From Methylobacterium longum (lineage in GTDB: Bacteria > Pseudomonadota > Alphaproteobacteria > Rhizobiales > Beijerinckiaceae), in the NCBI RefSeq assembly GCF_022179385.1, contig NZ_BPQS01000015.1:1-64000 (forward strand): a stretch of DNA of 64,000 bases. Direction: 5' to 3'. The position numbers and the translations under genes were made by a program. Below, one piece after another: positions 56,732 through 64,000 of this stretch. The notes below the pieces were generated by a model. It was given only the letters and a program-made list of their open reading frames with translations, was not told the DNA's origin and did not search any database. The first letter of the stretch is position 1. Each line of letters starts with the position of its first letter.

Positions 56732-56986
56732 GGCCGCCCGGCACGACGCGGCCCGATGTCCCGAAGGTGCGGCCTCTACCCCGCGCGCGGCGCGTCCGGA
56801 TCCAGGCGGCACGCCATGGATCGTGACGGGCGCCTCGCCGCCGGACCTGCCCCCTCGATCGCGGGGGCGCGCGCCCCGCCTCCTGGCAGCCGGGCCGCGG
56901 GGTGGACCGGTCACGCAGCCGGTGTCTTCGCGCCGACCCCACGCCCTGTATCGGCGGTCCGGGCACGACCTGATCTCTGCTGGCGC

Positions 56987-58291
56987 GTGATCGGTCTCTG
57001 CCCAGCACCGGCCGTCCTGGCCATCCTGGCCATCCTGGCCGTCCTCCTCGTCTGGGGGGGGCCTGCCCGCGCGGAGGACGGTGCCGTCGAGGGGATGGCG
57101 GGGCCATACGGCGAGCGCCTGCGCTACGACGCGAAGGGCCTGACCCTCGCCTTCCCCGAACAGGCGGTGAAGCTCGAGCTCGGCGGCCGTCTGCACATCG
57201 ATGCCGGGGCCGCGGGCTTCAGCCGACCCGGACCGAGCGATGCCTTTCCAGACACGATCGCGGTGCGCCGCTCCTGGATCGAGCCGACGCTGACGGTCAG
57301 CCGCGACTGGGTGATCGCCTTCCAGTACGATTTCAGCGATCCGATCCTGCCGATCAACGACGCGTTCGTGGCCTGGAAGGGGGTGCCCGACACCATCCTG
57401 ACCCTGGGCAACATGAAGGTGCCGTTCAGCCTGGAATGGCTGCAGAGCAACAACGACACCCTGTTCACCGAGCGCTCCCTCGCCAACGCCTTCGTGCCGG
57501 ACCGCCGGTTCGGCTTCGCGGTCGGCCATCATGGACGGGCCTGGACCGCCGTGGCCGGCGTGTTCGGCGATGCGGCCAGCAATGGCATCACCGGTAACGG
57601 GGTCGCGGCCGCGGCGCGCGCTACCTGGGCGCCGATCCTGGAGGAGCGCGAGACCCTGCATCTCGGGCTTGCGGGGATCCATCGTCGACGCGCCCGGGGC
57701 GACGGTGACTTCGGTTTCTCCACGCCGGCGGAGACCTTCCTGTTCGCGCGGCCCTTCGTGGACACCGGTGACCTGCCCGATGTGGCCCGGGCATCGCGGA
57801 TCGGGACCGAGTTCGCCTACCGCAACGGGCCATTCCTCCTGCAGGCCGAGTACATCCGGGCCGAGGTCGAGCGGTTCGCGGGGCCCGGCGGCGCGTTGCC
57901 GGTCCTCGGCTTCCAGGGCGGCTATGTCGAGGCGGGCTGGGTGCTCAACGGAGACGACCGCGGCTACGCGCTGGTGCCCGACGGCGGCACCAGCTACGCG
58001 ACCTTCAAGGGCGTGCGCGTGTCGGAGAGTCGGCGGGTGACGCGCGGCGGGATCGGCGTGTTCGAACTGGCTGCCCGCTACAGCGCCATCGAACTCGACG
58101 CCCGGGGCTTCCGGGGCGGAACGGAGCGGGACGTCACCGTGGGCCTGAGCTGGTATCCCGAGCCGAATCTCCGCCTGATCGCCAGCTACATCAACGGGCG
58201 CGTCCGCCCGGGCGAGGCGCAGGCCGACGCCTTCGGCACCGCGGCGTTCTCGGTCGATACGGTCATCACGCGGCTGCAGATTTACTGGTAG
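56987..58291 (+). CDS. Phosphate-selective porin O/P family protein
   Basis: About 434 residues, outer membrane. A signal peptide (VLAILAILAVLLVWGGPARAE, helped by a CTGGCCATC repeat) precedes KLELGGRLHIDAGAAG, then beta-strand segments such as DWVIAFQYDFSDPILPINDAF, LTLGNMKVPFSLEW, and the C-terminal TVITRLQIYW (aromatic end). This fits OprP/OprO-like porins. GTG 56987 is my choice; the frame is open upstream without support. Phosphate specificity is not certain. Confidence 0.83.
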   Translation: MIGLCPAPAVLAILAILAVLLVWGGPARAEDGAVEGMAGPYGERLRYDAKGLTLAFPEQAVKLELGGRLHIDAGAAGFSRPGPSDAFPDTIAVRRSWIEPTLTVSRDWVIAFQYDFSDPILPINDAFVAWKGVPDTILTLGNMKVPFSLEWLQSNNDTLFTERSLANAFVPDRRFGFAVGHHGRAWTAVAGVFGDAASNGITGNGVAAAARATWAPILEERETLHLGLAGIHRRRARGDGDFGFSTPAETFLFARPFVDTGDLPDVARASRIGTEFAYRNGPFLLQAEYIRAEVERFAGPGGALPVLGFQGGYVEAGWVLNGDDRGYALVPDGGTSYATFKGVRVSESRRVTRGGIGVFELAARYSAIELDARGFRGGTERDVTVGLSWYPEPNLRLIASYINGRVRPGEAQADAFGTAAFSVDTVITRLQIYW

Positions 58292-58454
58292 GCGTCGCGA
58301 TAACCCGGACCTCCCCGGGGCTGAACGCGGCCGGCTCGGACGTGGCGGTGTCCGTGGGGGGCGCGGCCGTCTGCTCGCGACTGGCCGATCCCTGAAGCGG
58401 ACATCGCCGCTGGCCCCTGCCCGTCCGCGGACGTCGCCGTGCTATCCGCGCCGC

Positions 58455-58890
58455 ATGTTCGAGAACCGCCCGGGTGTCGGGGCCTGGATCCGGTCCGGAC
58501 AGCCGATCAAGACCCGAGCCGTCCCTCTCCGTCCCGCCCCGAGGATCGGAGAACCGCCGATGCTCAAGCTCTCGCGCGGGCCAGACGAGCGCCGAGGCGG
58601 AGCGGTGATGGACGGGTGGGCTGGCGAGGGCGCGGCGCGGGTCCTCGCCCGGGACGACCACGCGCCTCCTGCAGCAGGCCACCGGTACCGGCTCGCCCGC
58701 CCGCATGGCGCGTCGAGGATGGGACGATGAGTGGTGCGGTCGGTCCCTCCGGACGGCCGCTTCCGATCCGGCGCCGGCGGCGCCTGCCGGTCGGCGGAAG
58801 ACCGCTTTCGGCAAGGATTTTCCGCCGTCCGCACGGCCGGCCTGGGTGGACCGCAGCCCTCCGCTCACGCAATCCCGGCTGGGCTTCTAA
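58455..58890 (+). pseudogene. Frameshifted streptomycin 6-kinase (APH(6)-type) relic
   Basis: One frame reads MLKLSRGPDERRGGAVM, DGWAGEGAARVLARDDHA (58559-58664), then switches. Removing one C at about 58665 restores LLQQATGTGSPARMARRGWD. Together these match the middle of the APH(6)/streptomycin kinase family (PF04655), including the WAGEGAARVLARDDHALLL core. The rest (nucleotide-binding start, HGDLHHEN catalytic loop) is absent. It is thus decayed and unlikely to work. Around it, 58292-58886, no other gene is supported. Confidence 0.82.
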
Positions 58891-60335
58891 ACCGCCCGGC
58901 GGAGAACCGACCGGAAAGGGCGCCGCTCGGGTTCCGGCTCCGTGGGCGGCGTCGGCGTTTCGGTGGGCGGCGCAGACAGGACTTCGGCGCGCACGGGCCG
59001 GGGCGTCGCGAAGGCCGCACCCTGGGCGAACGGCACGTCGAGGTCGATCAGATCGGGTACGTCGGCCTCGTCGGCGACATCCATGGCGACCAAGCGGATC
59101 CCGGCCCGCGCCAGGGCCGGCGCCGTGTCCTCGACGGCGATGTCCGACAGGCCGCCCCGGCCGGAGCCGGATCGCAGCAGCATGTCGGCCGGCACCTTCA
59201 CCTGTCCGATACCGAGTGCAGCCAACTCCGCCGCATCGAAGCGGAGGTCGTCCGGCCGGTCGAGGCTGAAGCCGATCCGGTCCCGCAGGGCGGCGAGCAG
59301 GCTGCGCTGACCGGCATCGAGGCCCCGCCAGCTCGCCTGCGGCAGGGCCAGCACCAGCCCCCCGGCCAGGGGGGGGGCGTCCGCCGCCGTGCGGGCCAGC
59401 TCGCGCAGCAGCCCGGGTTCGAACAGCGACAGGGGTGAGAGGCCGTAGGTCAGCGTGGTCTCGCTGCCCCGCCGGGCGAGATGGCGCACCACGATGGCCG
59501 CGCGCTGCAGCATGCGGCGGTCGAGCTCGGTGGTGCGGCCGTAGCGCTCCAGCACCGGCAGGAAGGTCTCGGGCTCGACCGGAACCGGCGTGCCGCCGAT
59601 CCGCAACCGCGCCAGCGCCTCGTAGGCCACCACCTTGCGCTGTGGCAAGGTGACGACGGGCTGGAGGTGGATCTCCAGTCCCTCCCCCTCGAAGGCCCGG
59701 ATGATCTCTGCCTCGCTCCCGGGATCCCGGGCAGGCTGCGGCGGAAATGGCCGCGGCGGGATGGACCGCGCTGGCGTAGTCGGGGCGGAGGGCGGTGTCT
59801 CTGCCATCGGCGGTGCGTCGGGCGGCGCCCGATGGGCTGCCGGCGGCGCGGCGGTGACCCGTGGACGCGGTGGCGCGGGTTCCGGACTCGCCGCGGGGGC
59901 GGGCGCAGGCGGATTCTCCGGCCGGATCTCGGGCCGGGCCTTGAGATCCGCGATCTCGGCATCCTGGGTGCTGACCACCGTGGTCAGGTCACGCACGATG
60001 CCGCTCAGGAGGCCGAACTCGACGGTGAGTTCCTCGATCTGGGCCAGCAACGCGGCCTCGGCGGTCTCGGGCGGCGGCTGGACCGCAGCATTGGCCGCGG
60101 CCGTCTCGACCTTGAGCAGGCGCCGGGACAGCAGGTCCACCTCGCCGGACAGCTTCTCGCAGCGCGCCTTCAGGGTCGCGATGCGGGTGAGGGCGAGGCT
60201 GGCGACGCCGGACGCCAGGGCGCCGAGCGTCAGCGCACTCCAGAGCGGCAGGAACACGGCGAGCGGCCCGAACACGACGAGCCCGAGGAGGCCGACCGTC
60301 AACAGCCCCGCGTACCGGCCGAGGACCGGGACCAT
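58887..60335 (-). CDS. EAL-domain protein, TipF-like
   Basis: 482 residues. Two N-terminal membrane helices (YAGLLTVGLLGLVVFGPLAVF; WSALTLGALASGVASLAL), then a coiled coil (ARCEKLSGEVDLLSRRLLKVE), a Pro-rich linker, and an EAL domain. The EAL core (KVVAYEALARLRIGGTPVPV) is kept, but the metal-binding Asn, Asp-Asp and downstream Glu positions appear lost (YGLSPLSL; AMDVADEAD), so c-di-GMP may be bound rather than cut. The layout matches TipF of Caulobacter flagellar control. Alternative start GTG 60359. Confidence 0.78.
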   Translation of the reverse strand: MVPVLGRYAGLLTVGLLGLVVFGPLAVFLPLWSALTLGALASGVASLALTRIATLKARCEKLSGEVDLLSRRLLKVETAAANAAVQPPPETAEAALLAQIEELTVEFGLLSGIVRDLTTVVSTQDAEIADLKARPEIRPENPPAPAPAASPEPAPPRPRVTAAPPAAHRAPPDAPPMAETPPSAPTTPARSIPPRPFPPQPARDPGSEAEIIRAFEGEGLEIHLQPVVTLPQRKVVAYEALARLRIGGTPVPVEPETFLPVLERYGRTTELDRRMLQRAAIVVRHLARRGSETTLTYGLSPLSLFEPGLLRELARTAADAPPLAGGLVLALPQASWRGLDAGQRSLLAALRDRIGFSLDRPDDLRFDAAELAALGIGQVKVPADMLLRSGSGRGGLSDIAVEDTAPALARAGIRLVAMDVADEADVPDLIDLDVPFAQGAAFATPRPVRAEVLSAPPTETPTPPTEPEPERRPFRSVLRRAV

Positions 60336-60622
60336 CGTCTGAACACCCGCCAGGGTCACGCGCCGGTCGCCGGGGGAAATCCCGAGCGAACCCCACCGGG
60401 CGTAAACCGAATCGTTCGGATCATTGGCCCTGCCCGCGCAGCCCGGCAAGGCTTGAGAGGCCGCTCCGATGCGCCGGCGGCTGTGAATTCCGGGTGGTGT
60501 GACGCCGACGCCCGCTGGAACGTTGCGGAATCATCACGGCCGGTCCGATTGCGGACCGAACCGAGACGGGCGGCGCGCCTTGCGCATGCGCGCGGGATGA
60601 AATGACGGCATAAAGCGTGGCC

Positions 60623-61495
60623 ATGACGTCAGTCCCTCCGCGTAGCCCACGACGCCGCGCCGCTTGCGGTGCCGGAATTCTCCTCGCCGTCTGCGGGACG
60701 GCGGCGCCGCGCGCCGCGGACCTCAACGCCCAACTCCCGCGCGCCGCGCCGACCTTCGCGATGGTCGATCCGGCCACGTGGATCGTCACGCTGAGCGGCT
60801 CGATCCAGGCCGTGCCGCGCTATCCCGGCGCCAGCGATTACACGGCCGTGGGCTATCCCTCCATCGACATCCGCCGGGTGGGTGAGCCGCGCCGCTTCTC
60901 GACCCCGGACGACGGCTTCAGCCTGGCCCTGTATGACGACCAGACCTTCCGGCTCGGACCGACGGCGCGCTTCGTACCGGGGCGGTACTACGGCGACGAT
61001 CGCCGCCATCTCTTCGGCTTCCGCGATGCGCGCTTCGCCGTCGAACCGGGCCTGTTCGTGGAGTTCTACCCGGTGTCCTTCATCCGCACCCGGGCGGAGA
61101 TCCGTCAGGGCGTGTACGGCCATCACGGCACGGTCGGCTCCCTGGCGGCCGACTACCTCGTCCCAACCGAGAAGTTCCTGTTCTCGGTGGGGCCGCGCTT
61201 CAACATCGGCGATGCGAGCTTCGCGCGGAAGTATTTCGGCGTCTCGCCTGCCGAGGCCGCGCTGAACGGCCGGGTTACCCCGTACGACCCGGACAGCTTC
61301 TACTCGGCCGGTGTCCTCGGCGCCGTGACCTACACGCAGAGCGAGACGTGGGCCTACACGGCCTATGCGGGCTACACCCGCATCCTGGGCGCCTCGGGCG
61401 ACAGCCCGCTGGTGCGCCGACCGTTCGGCGACCCGAATCAGTTTCAGTTCGGACTCCGCGTCGATTACGCCTTCCGCATGCCGGCCCTGTTCTGA
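60623..61495 (+). CDS. MipA/OmpV family outer membrane protein
   Basis: 290 residues. A signal peptide (CGAGILLAVCGTAAPRAAD) precedes WIVTLSGSIQAVPRYPGASD, VGYPSIDIRRVGE and many amphipathic strands; QFQFGLRVDYAFRMPALF ends with an aromatic residue. The motif set matches MipA/OmpV. ATG 60623 was chosen; GTG 60617 adds two residues. Function possibly scaffold or channel. Confidence 0.85.
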   Translation: MTSVPPRSPRRRAACGAGILLAVCGTAAPRAADLNAQLPRAAPTFAMVDPATWIVTLSGSIQAVPRYPGASDYTAVGYPSIDIRRVGEPRRFSTPDDGFSLALYDDQTFRLGPTARFVPGRYYGDDRRHLFGFRDARFAVEPGLFVEFYPVSFIRTRAEIRQGVYGHHGTVGSLAADYLVPTEKFLFSVGPRFNIGDASFARKYFGVSPAEAALNGRVTPYDPDSFYSAGVLGAVTYTQSETWAYTAYAGYTRILGASGDSPLVRRPFGDPNQFQFGLRVDYAFRMPALF

Positions 61496-61556
61496 GCCGC
61501 TTGCGCGAGCCGGATCGCACGCCGACATGCCGGCGACACGGTTCTCGGAGGTCCCT

Positions 61557-61778
61557 ATGGACGCGACACGCCCCGAATTGCTGATGCGGGTGGACGGCAT
61601 GACCTGCGATGGCTGCGCTGCCGCCGTGACCCGCACGGTGAAACGCATCGATCCCAAGGCTGACGTTCAGGTTGACAGGACCGGGGGGCGGGTGGCGATC
61701 CGCACCGACGCGCAGGCTCTCGACCTTGCCGAAGCGCTGACGAAGGCCGGCTATACGACCACCGCCATGACCGGCTGA
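61557..61778 (+). CDS. Heavy-metal-associated domain protein (CopZ-like)
   Basis: 73 residues, one HMA domain. LLMRVDGMTCDGCAAAVTRTVK holds the GMTCxxC copper site, and the rest (ADVQVDRTGGRVAIRTDAQ) fits the fold. A copper chaperone is the likely role. No copper ATPase is adjacent. ATG 61557. Confidence 0.9.
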   Translation: MDATRPELLMRVDGMTCDGCAAAVTRTVKRIDPKADVQVDRTGGRVAIRTDAQALDLAEALTKAGYTTTAMTG

Positions 61779-61799
61779 CCGTGGAATCCAGCCGGCGAC

Positions 61800-61949
61800 T
61801 CAGGAACGGGTGAGAAACATCCCGGTCAGGAGCAGGGCGAAACCGGCGAGCCCGAACAGGCCCTCCTTGCGCTGGGTGCGATCGAGGAAATGCGCGGCGG
61901 CGCCGGCCGCGCAGCAGGCGGCGCCCAAGCCGATCGCGAGCGACGACAT
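61800..61949 (-). CDS. Small membrane protein
   Basis: 49 residues with two hydrophobic segments (LAIGLGAACCAAGAAAHFL; FGLAGFALLLTGMFL) around a charged turn DRTQRKEG. A GGGAG site precedes ATG 61949. Family not recognised. It is convergent with the HMA gene. Confidence 0.6.
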   Translation of the reverse strand: MSSLAIGLGAACCAAGAAAHFLDRTQRKEGLFGLAGFALLLTGMFLTRS

Positions 61950-62420
61950 GTCAGTCTCCCTTACCCGGTGACGCGGGACGAACACTGCATTCGATGGGCC
62001 GGGCGGACGTCTTTATCCGCTCGGTATAGCGACGGGGAGAAGATTTACACGGGTCCCCTGTTCTGACAAGCGCGACGTGGCGCGCGATCACCGCATCCAT
62101 CGCAATACAGCGTGGGATCGGGGTAGAATTCCGTCTCGGACGGAATTGAATACTGCATAATTACGCCCATCCGTCCGGCGTCGGTTCACGACATGCCGGA
62201 GGGGCGCGGGCTCGACGCGGACGAGCGCGGCAAGGACGGAAGGCACCGTCATTCCAGGCCGCAGTGAAGCCCTGCGGGACTGCGATCCCCGGGCGGCAGT
62301 GCCGCGCGTTGACCATCGCGCCCGCGCCCGCTTAGACCGGCGGCGAGGCATCGGGCCTTCGGGTCCCCTCCCCTGCATGAGGCTGCGGCGGGATCCCTGC
62401 GAGAGGCGGTTCGTTAGGCG
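61950..62420. promoter_or_regulatory. mnmG upstream region with hairpin at 62127-62147
   Basis: 471 bases without a supportable gene. A perfect inverted repeat AATTCCGTC (62127-62135) and GACGGAATT (62139-62147) is separated by TCG. AT-rich sequence with GCATAAT follows at about 62154. The hairpin is about 275 bases upstream of mnmG, so it may be an operator, a terminator facing the small minus-strand gene or a leader element. Confidence 0.45.
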
Positions 62421-64000
62421 ATGCACACTCCATTACGCGACCGGTTCGATGTCGCGGTCGTAGGCGGCGGCCATGCCGGTGTCGAAGCGGCTGCGGCGGC
62501 AGCGCGCTGCGGAGCGCGCACCGCCCTGGTGACCCACGATCCGGCCACGATCGGCGCGATGTCGTGCAATCCTGCCATCGGTGGCCTCGGCAAGGGGCAC
62601 CTCGTGCGCGAGGTCGACGCCCTCGACGGGCTGATGGGCCGGGTGGCGGACGCGGCGGGCATCCAGTTCCGCCTGCTCAATCGCCGCAAGGGACCGGCCG
62701 TCCGCGGACCGCGGACGCAGGCCGACCGCAAGCTCTACGCGGCCGCCATGCAGGCGGCGGTGGCCGATACCGGGGGGCTGTCGGTGATCGCGGGCGCCTG
62801 CGAGGACCTTGCCTTCGATGCCGACGGACGCCTCAGCGGCCTCGTCCTGGGGGATGGGCGCATCGTCGCGTGCGGTTCCGTGGTGCTGACCACCGGCACC
62901 TTCCTGCGCGGCCTCATCCATATCGGAGAGCGGCAGATCCCGGCCGGCCGGGTCGGCGAGGCTCCGGCGATCGGGCTGGCGCAAACCCTCGACCGCCTCG
63001 GCCTCCGGCTCGGCCGCCTCAAGACCGGTACGCCCCCGCGCCTCGACGGGCGGACCATCGACTGGGCGGGCCTCGACATGCAGGAGGCCGATGCGGAACC
63101 GGTGCCGTTCTCGACGCTGACCGAGCGGATTACCACTCCTCAGATCCGCTGCGGCATCACCCGGACGACCCGGGCGGTCCACGACTTGATCCGGGCCAAC
63201 CTGCACCGGTCGCCGATGTATTCGGGCGGCATCGCCAGTCGCGGGCCGCGCTATTGCCCATCCATCGAGGACAAGGTCGTGCGCTTCGGCGACCGCGAGG
63301 GTCACCAGATCTTCCTGGAACCCGAGGGCCTCGACGACCCCACCGTCTACCCGAACGGGATCTCTACGGCCCTTCCCGAGCCGGTTCAGCACGACATCGT
63401 CCGGGCGATCCCGGGATTAGAGCGGGCCGCGATCCTGCGGCCAGGCTACGCGATCGAGTACGATTACGTGGATCCGCGGGAACTCGATACGGGCCTGCAG
63501 GTCAAGCGCCTGCCCGGCTTGTTCCTCGCTGGACAGATCAACGGCACCACCGGCTACGAAGAGGCGGCGGCCCAGGGGCTGGTGGCCGGCCTCAACGCCG
63601 CCCGGTACGCCGGCGGCCTCGGCATCGTGGGTTTCGATCGGGCCGAATCCTATCTCGGTGTCATGATCGACGACCTCGTGACCCATGGGGTCAGCGAGCC
63701 GTACCGGATGTTCACGTCGCGCTCGGAGTACCGGCTCTCGCTGCGGGTCGACAATGCCGATGCCCGGTTGACGCCCCGCGGAATATCCCTCGGCTGCGTC
63801 GGCCGCCATCGGACGGCGCATTTCGCCGCCTCGCAGGGGGCCCTCGACGCGGCCCGGTCCCTTCTCGGCAGCCTCAGCCTCACGCCGAGCCAGGCGGCCG
63901 TGCACGGGATGAGCCTGAACCGCGACGGCATCCGCCGCACGGGGTTCCAGCTGCTGGCCTACCCCGAGATCACGTGGACAAGCCTGGCGGCGGTCTGGCC
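62421..64000 (+). CDS. mnmG: tRNA uridine-34 modification enzyme MnmG (partial)
   Basis: Starts at ATG 62421 and runs past the window end. FAD-binding [21 protein letters not shown] is at the start, then [40 protein letters not shown], and [26 protein letters not shown] [20 protein letters not shown] with the catalytic Cys and [20 protein letters not shown] are all present. It is complete as far as it goes (about 526 codons). It partners with mnmE, which lies 8.6 kb away on the other strand. Confidence 0.97.
   Translation, partial: MHTPLRDRFDVAVVGGGHAGVEAAAAAARCGARTALVTHDPATIGAMSCNPAIGGLGKGHLVREVDALDGLMGRVADAAGIQFRLLNRRKGPAVRGPRTQADRKLYAAAMQAAVADTGGLSVIAGACEDLAFDADGRLSGLVLGDGRIVACGSVVLTTGTFLRGLIHIGERQIPAGRVGEAPAIGLAQTLDRLGLRLGRLKTGTPPRLDGRTIDWAGLDMQEADAEPVPFSTLTERITTPQIRCGITRTTRAVHDLIRANLHRSPMYSGGIASRGPRYCPSIEDKVVRFGDREGHQIFLEPEGLDDPTVYPNGISTALPEPVQHDIVRAIPGLERAAILRPGYAIEYDYVDPRELDTGLQVKRLPGLFLAGQINGTTGYEEAAAQGLVAGLNAARYAGGLGIVGFDRAESYLGVMIDDLVTHGVSEPYRMFTSRSEYRLSLRVDNADARLTPRGISLGCVGRHRTAHFAASQGALDAARSLLGSLSLTPSQAAVHGMSLNRDGIRRTGFQLLAYPEITWTSLAAVW

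Noticed and set aside
58731..59438. Plus-strand open frame opposite the TipF-like gene
   Set aside because: Most of it mirrors the EAL gene; no domain was recognised.

Overview
The window is GC-rich chromosomal DNA from an alphaproteobacterium of the Hyphomicrobiales. It is most likely a Methylobacterium/Methylorubrum-type methylotroph. The pointers are formate--tetrahydrofolate ligase (ftfL), the HisZ/HisG pairing, a PetP/PetR regulator pair, a TipF-like EAL protein, and the combination hemE, PPDK-regulator, maf, aroE, coaE, dnaQ, rho, mnmE and mnmG. In many alphaproteobacteria those genes surround the replication origin. No database search was possible; all assignments come from reading motifs and family knowledge.

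Layout. 1-9.7 kb: the 3' end of ftsK, zwf, a minus-strand ispH-thrB-rnhA group, an NlpC/P60 peptidase, small hypothetical genes, an SDR and mgtC. 9.9-16.9 kb: a plus-strand Bat-type operon (MoxR AAA ATPase, DUF58, DUF4381, two von Willebrand A membrane proteins, a TPR protein and BatD), with palindromic repeat elements inside the DUF58 gene and between the two vWA genes. 17-19.4 kb: a 13-bp tandem repeat, an unknown gene, a fluoride riboswitch with crcB, and the PPDK regulator. 19.37-19.85 kb: the hemE/PPDK-regulator divergent gap, which carries a perfect CtrA-type site and DnaA-like boxes and is the best candidate for oriC. 19.8-27.1 kb: hemE-hemJ, an LprI-like protein, and histidine genes hisG/hisZ and hisS on the minus strand, with a decayed histidine acid phosphatase between them. 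27.4-34.2 kb: DUF3429, rho, maf, a CDF metal exporter, aroE, coaE, a small secreted protein and dnaQ. 34.3-43.1 kb: a PHB-depolymerase-type esterase, a HAD hydrolase, a hydratase, PetP/PetR, an 8-oxoguanine-deaminase-type amidohydrolase and ftfL. 43.4-52.5 kb: a TPR lipoprotein-like export protein, ETF-ubiquinone oxidoreductase, a uracil-DNA glycosylase, a zinc metallopeptidase, an iteron-like repeat array, an ABC-F ATPase and a membrane protein. 52.5-64 kb: mnmE (minus) and mnmG (plus, running off the end) are separated by about 8.6 kb of accessory genes. These include a class A beta-lactamase, YbaK, panC, a porin, a frameshifted streptomycin-kinase relic, a TipF-like protein, MipA and a CopZ-like metal-binding protein.

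The genes mostly serve central metabolism (NADPH, C1 transfer, haem, histidine, isoprenoid, CoA and aromatic biosynthesis), envelope maintenance and genome upkeep. The strongest new leads are the origin candidate, the fluoride riboswitch, the in-frame repeat insertion in the DUF58 gene, two pseudogenes, the iteron-like array and a shared TGCA-type promoter motif.
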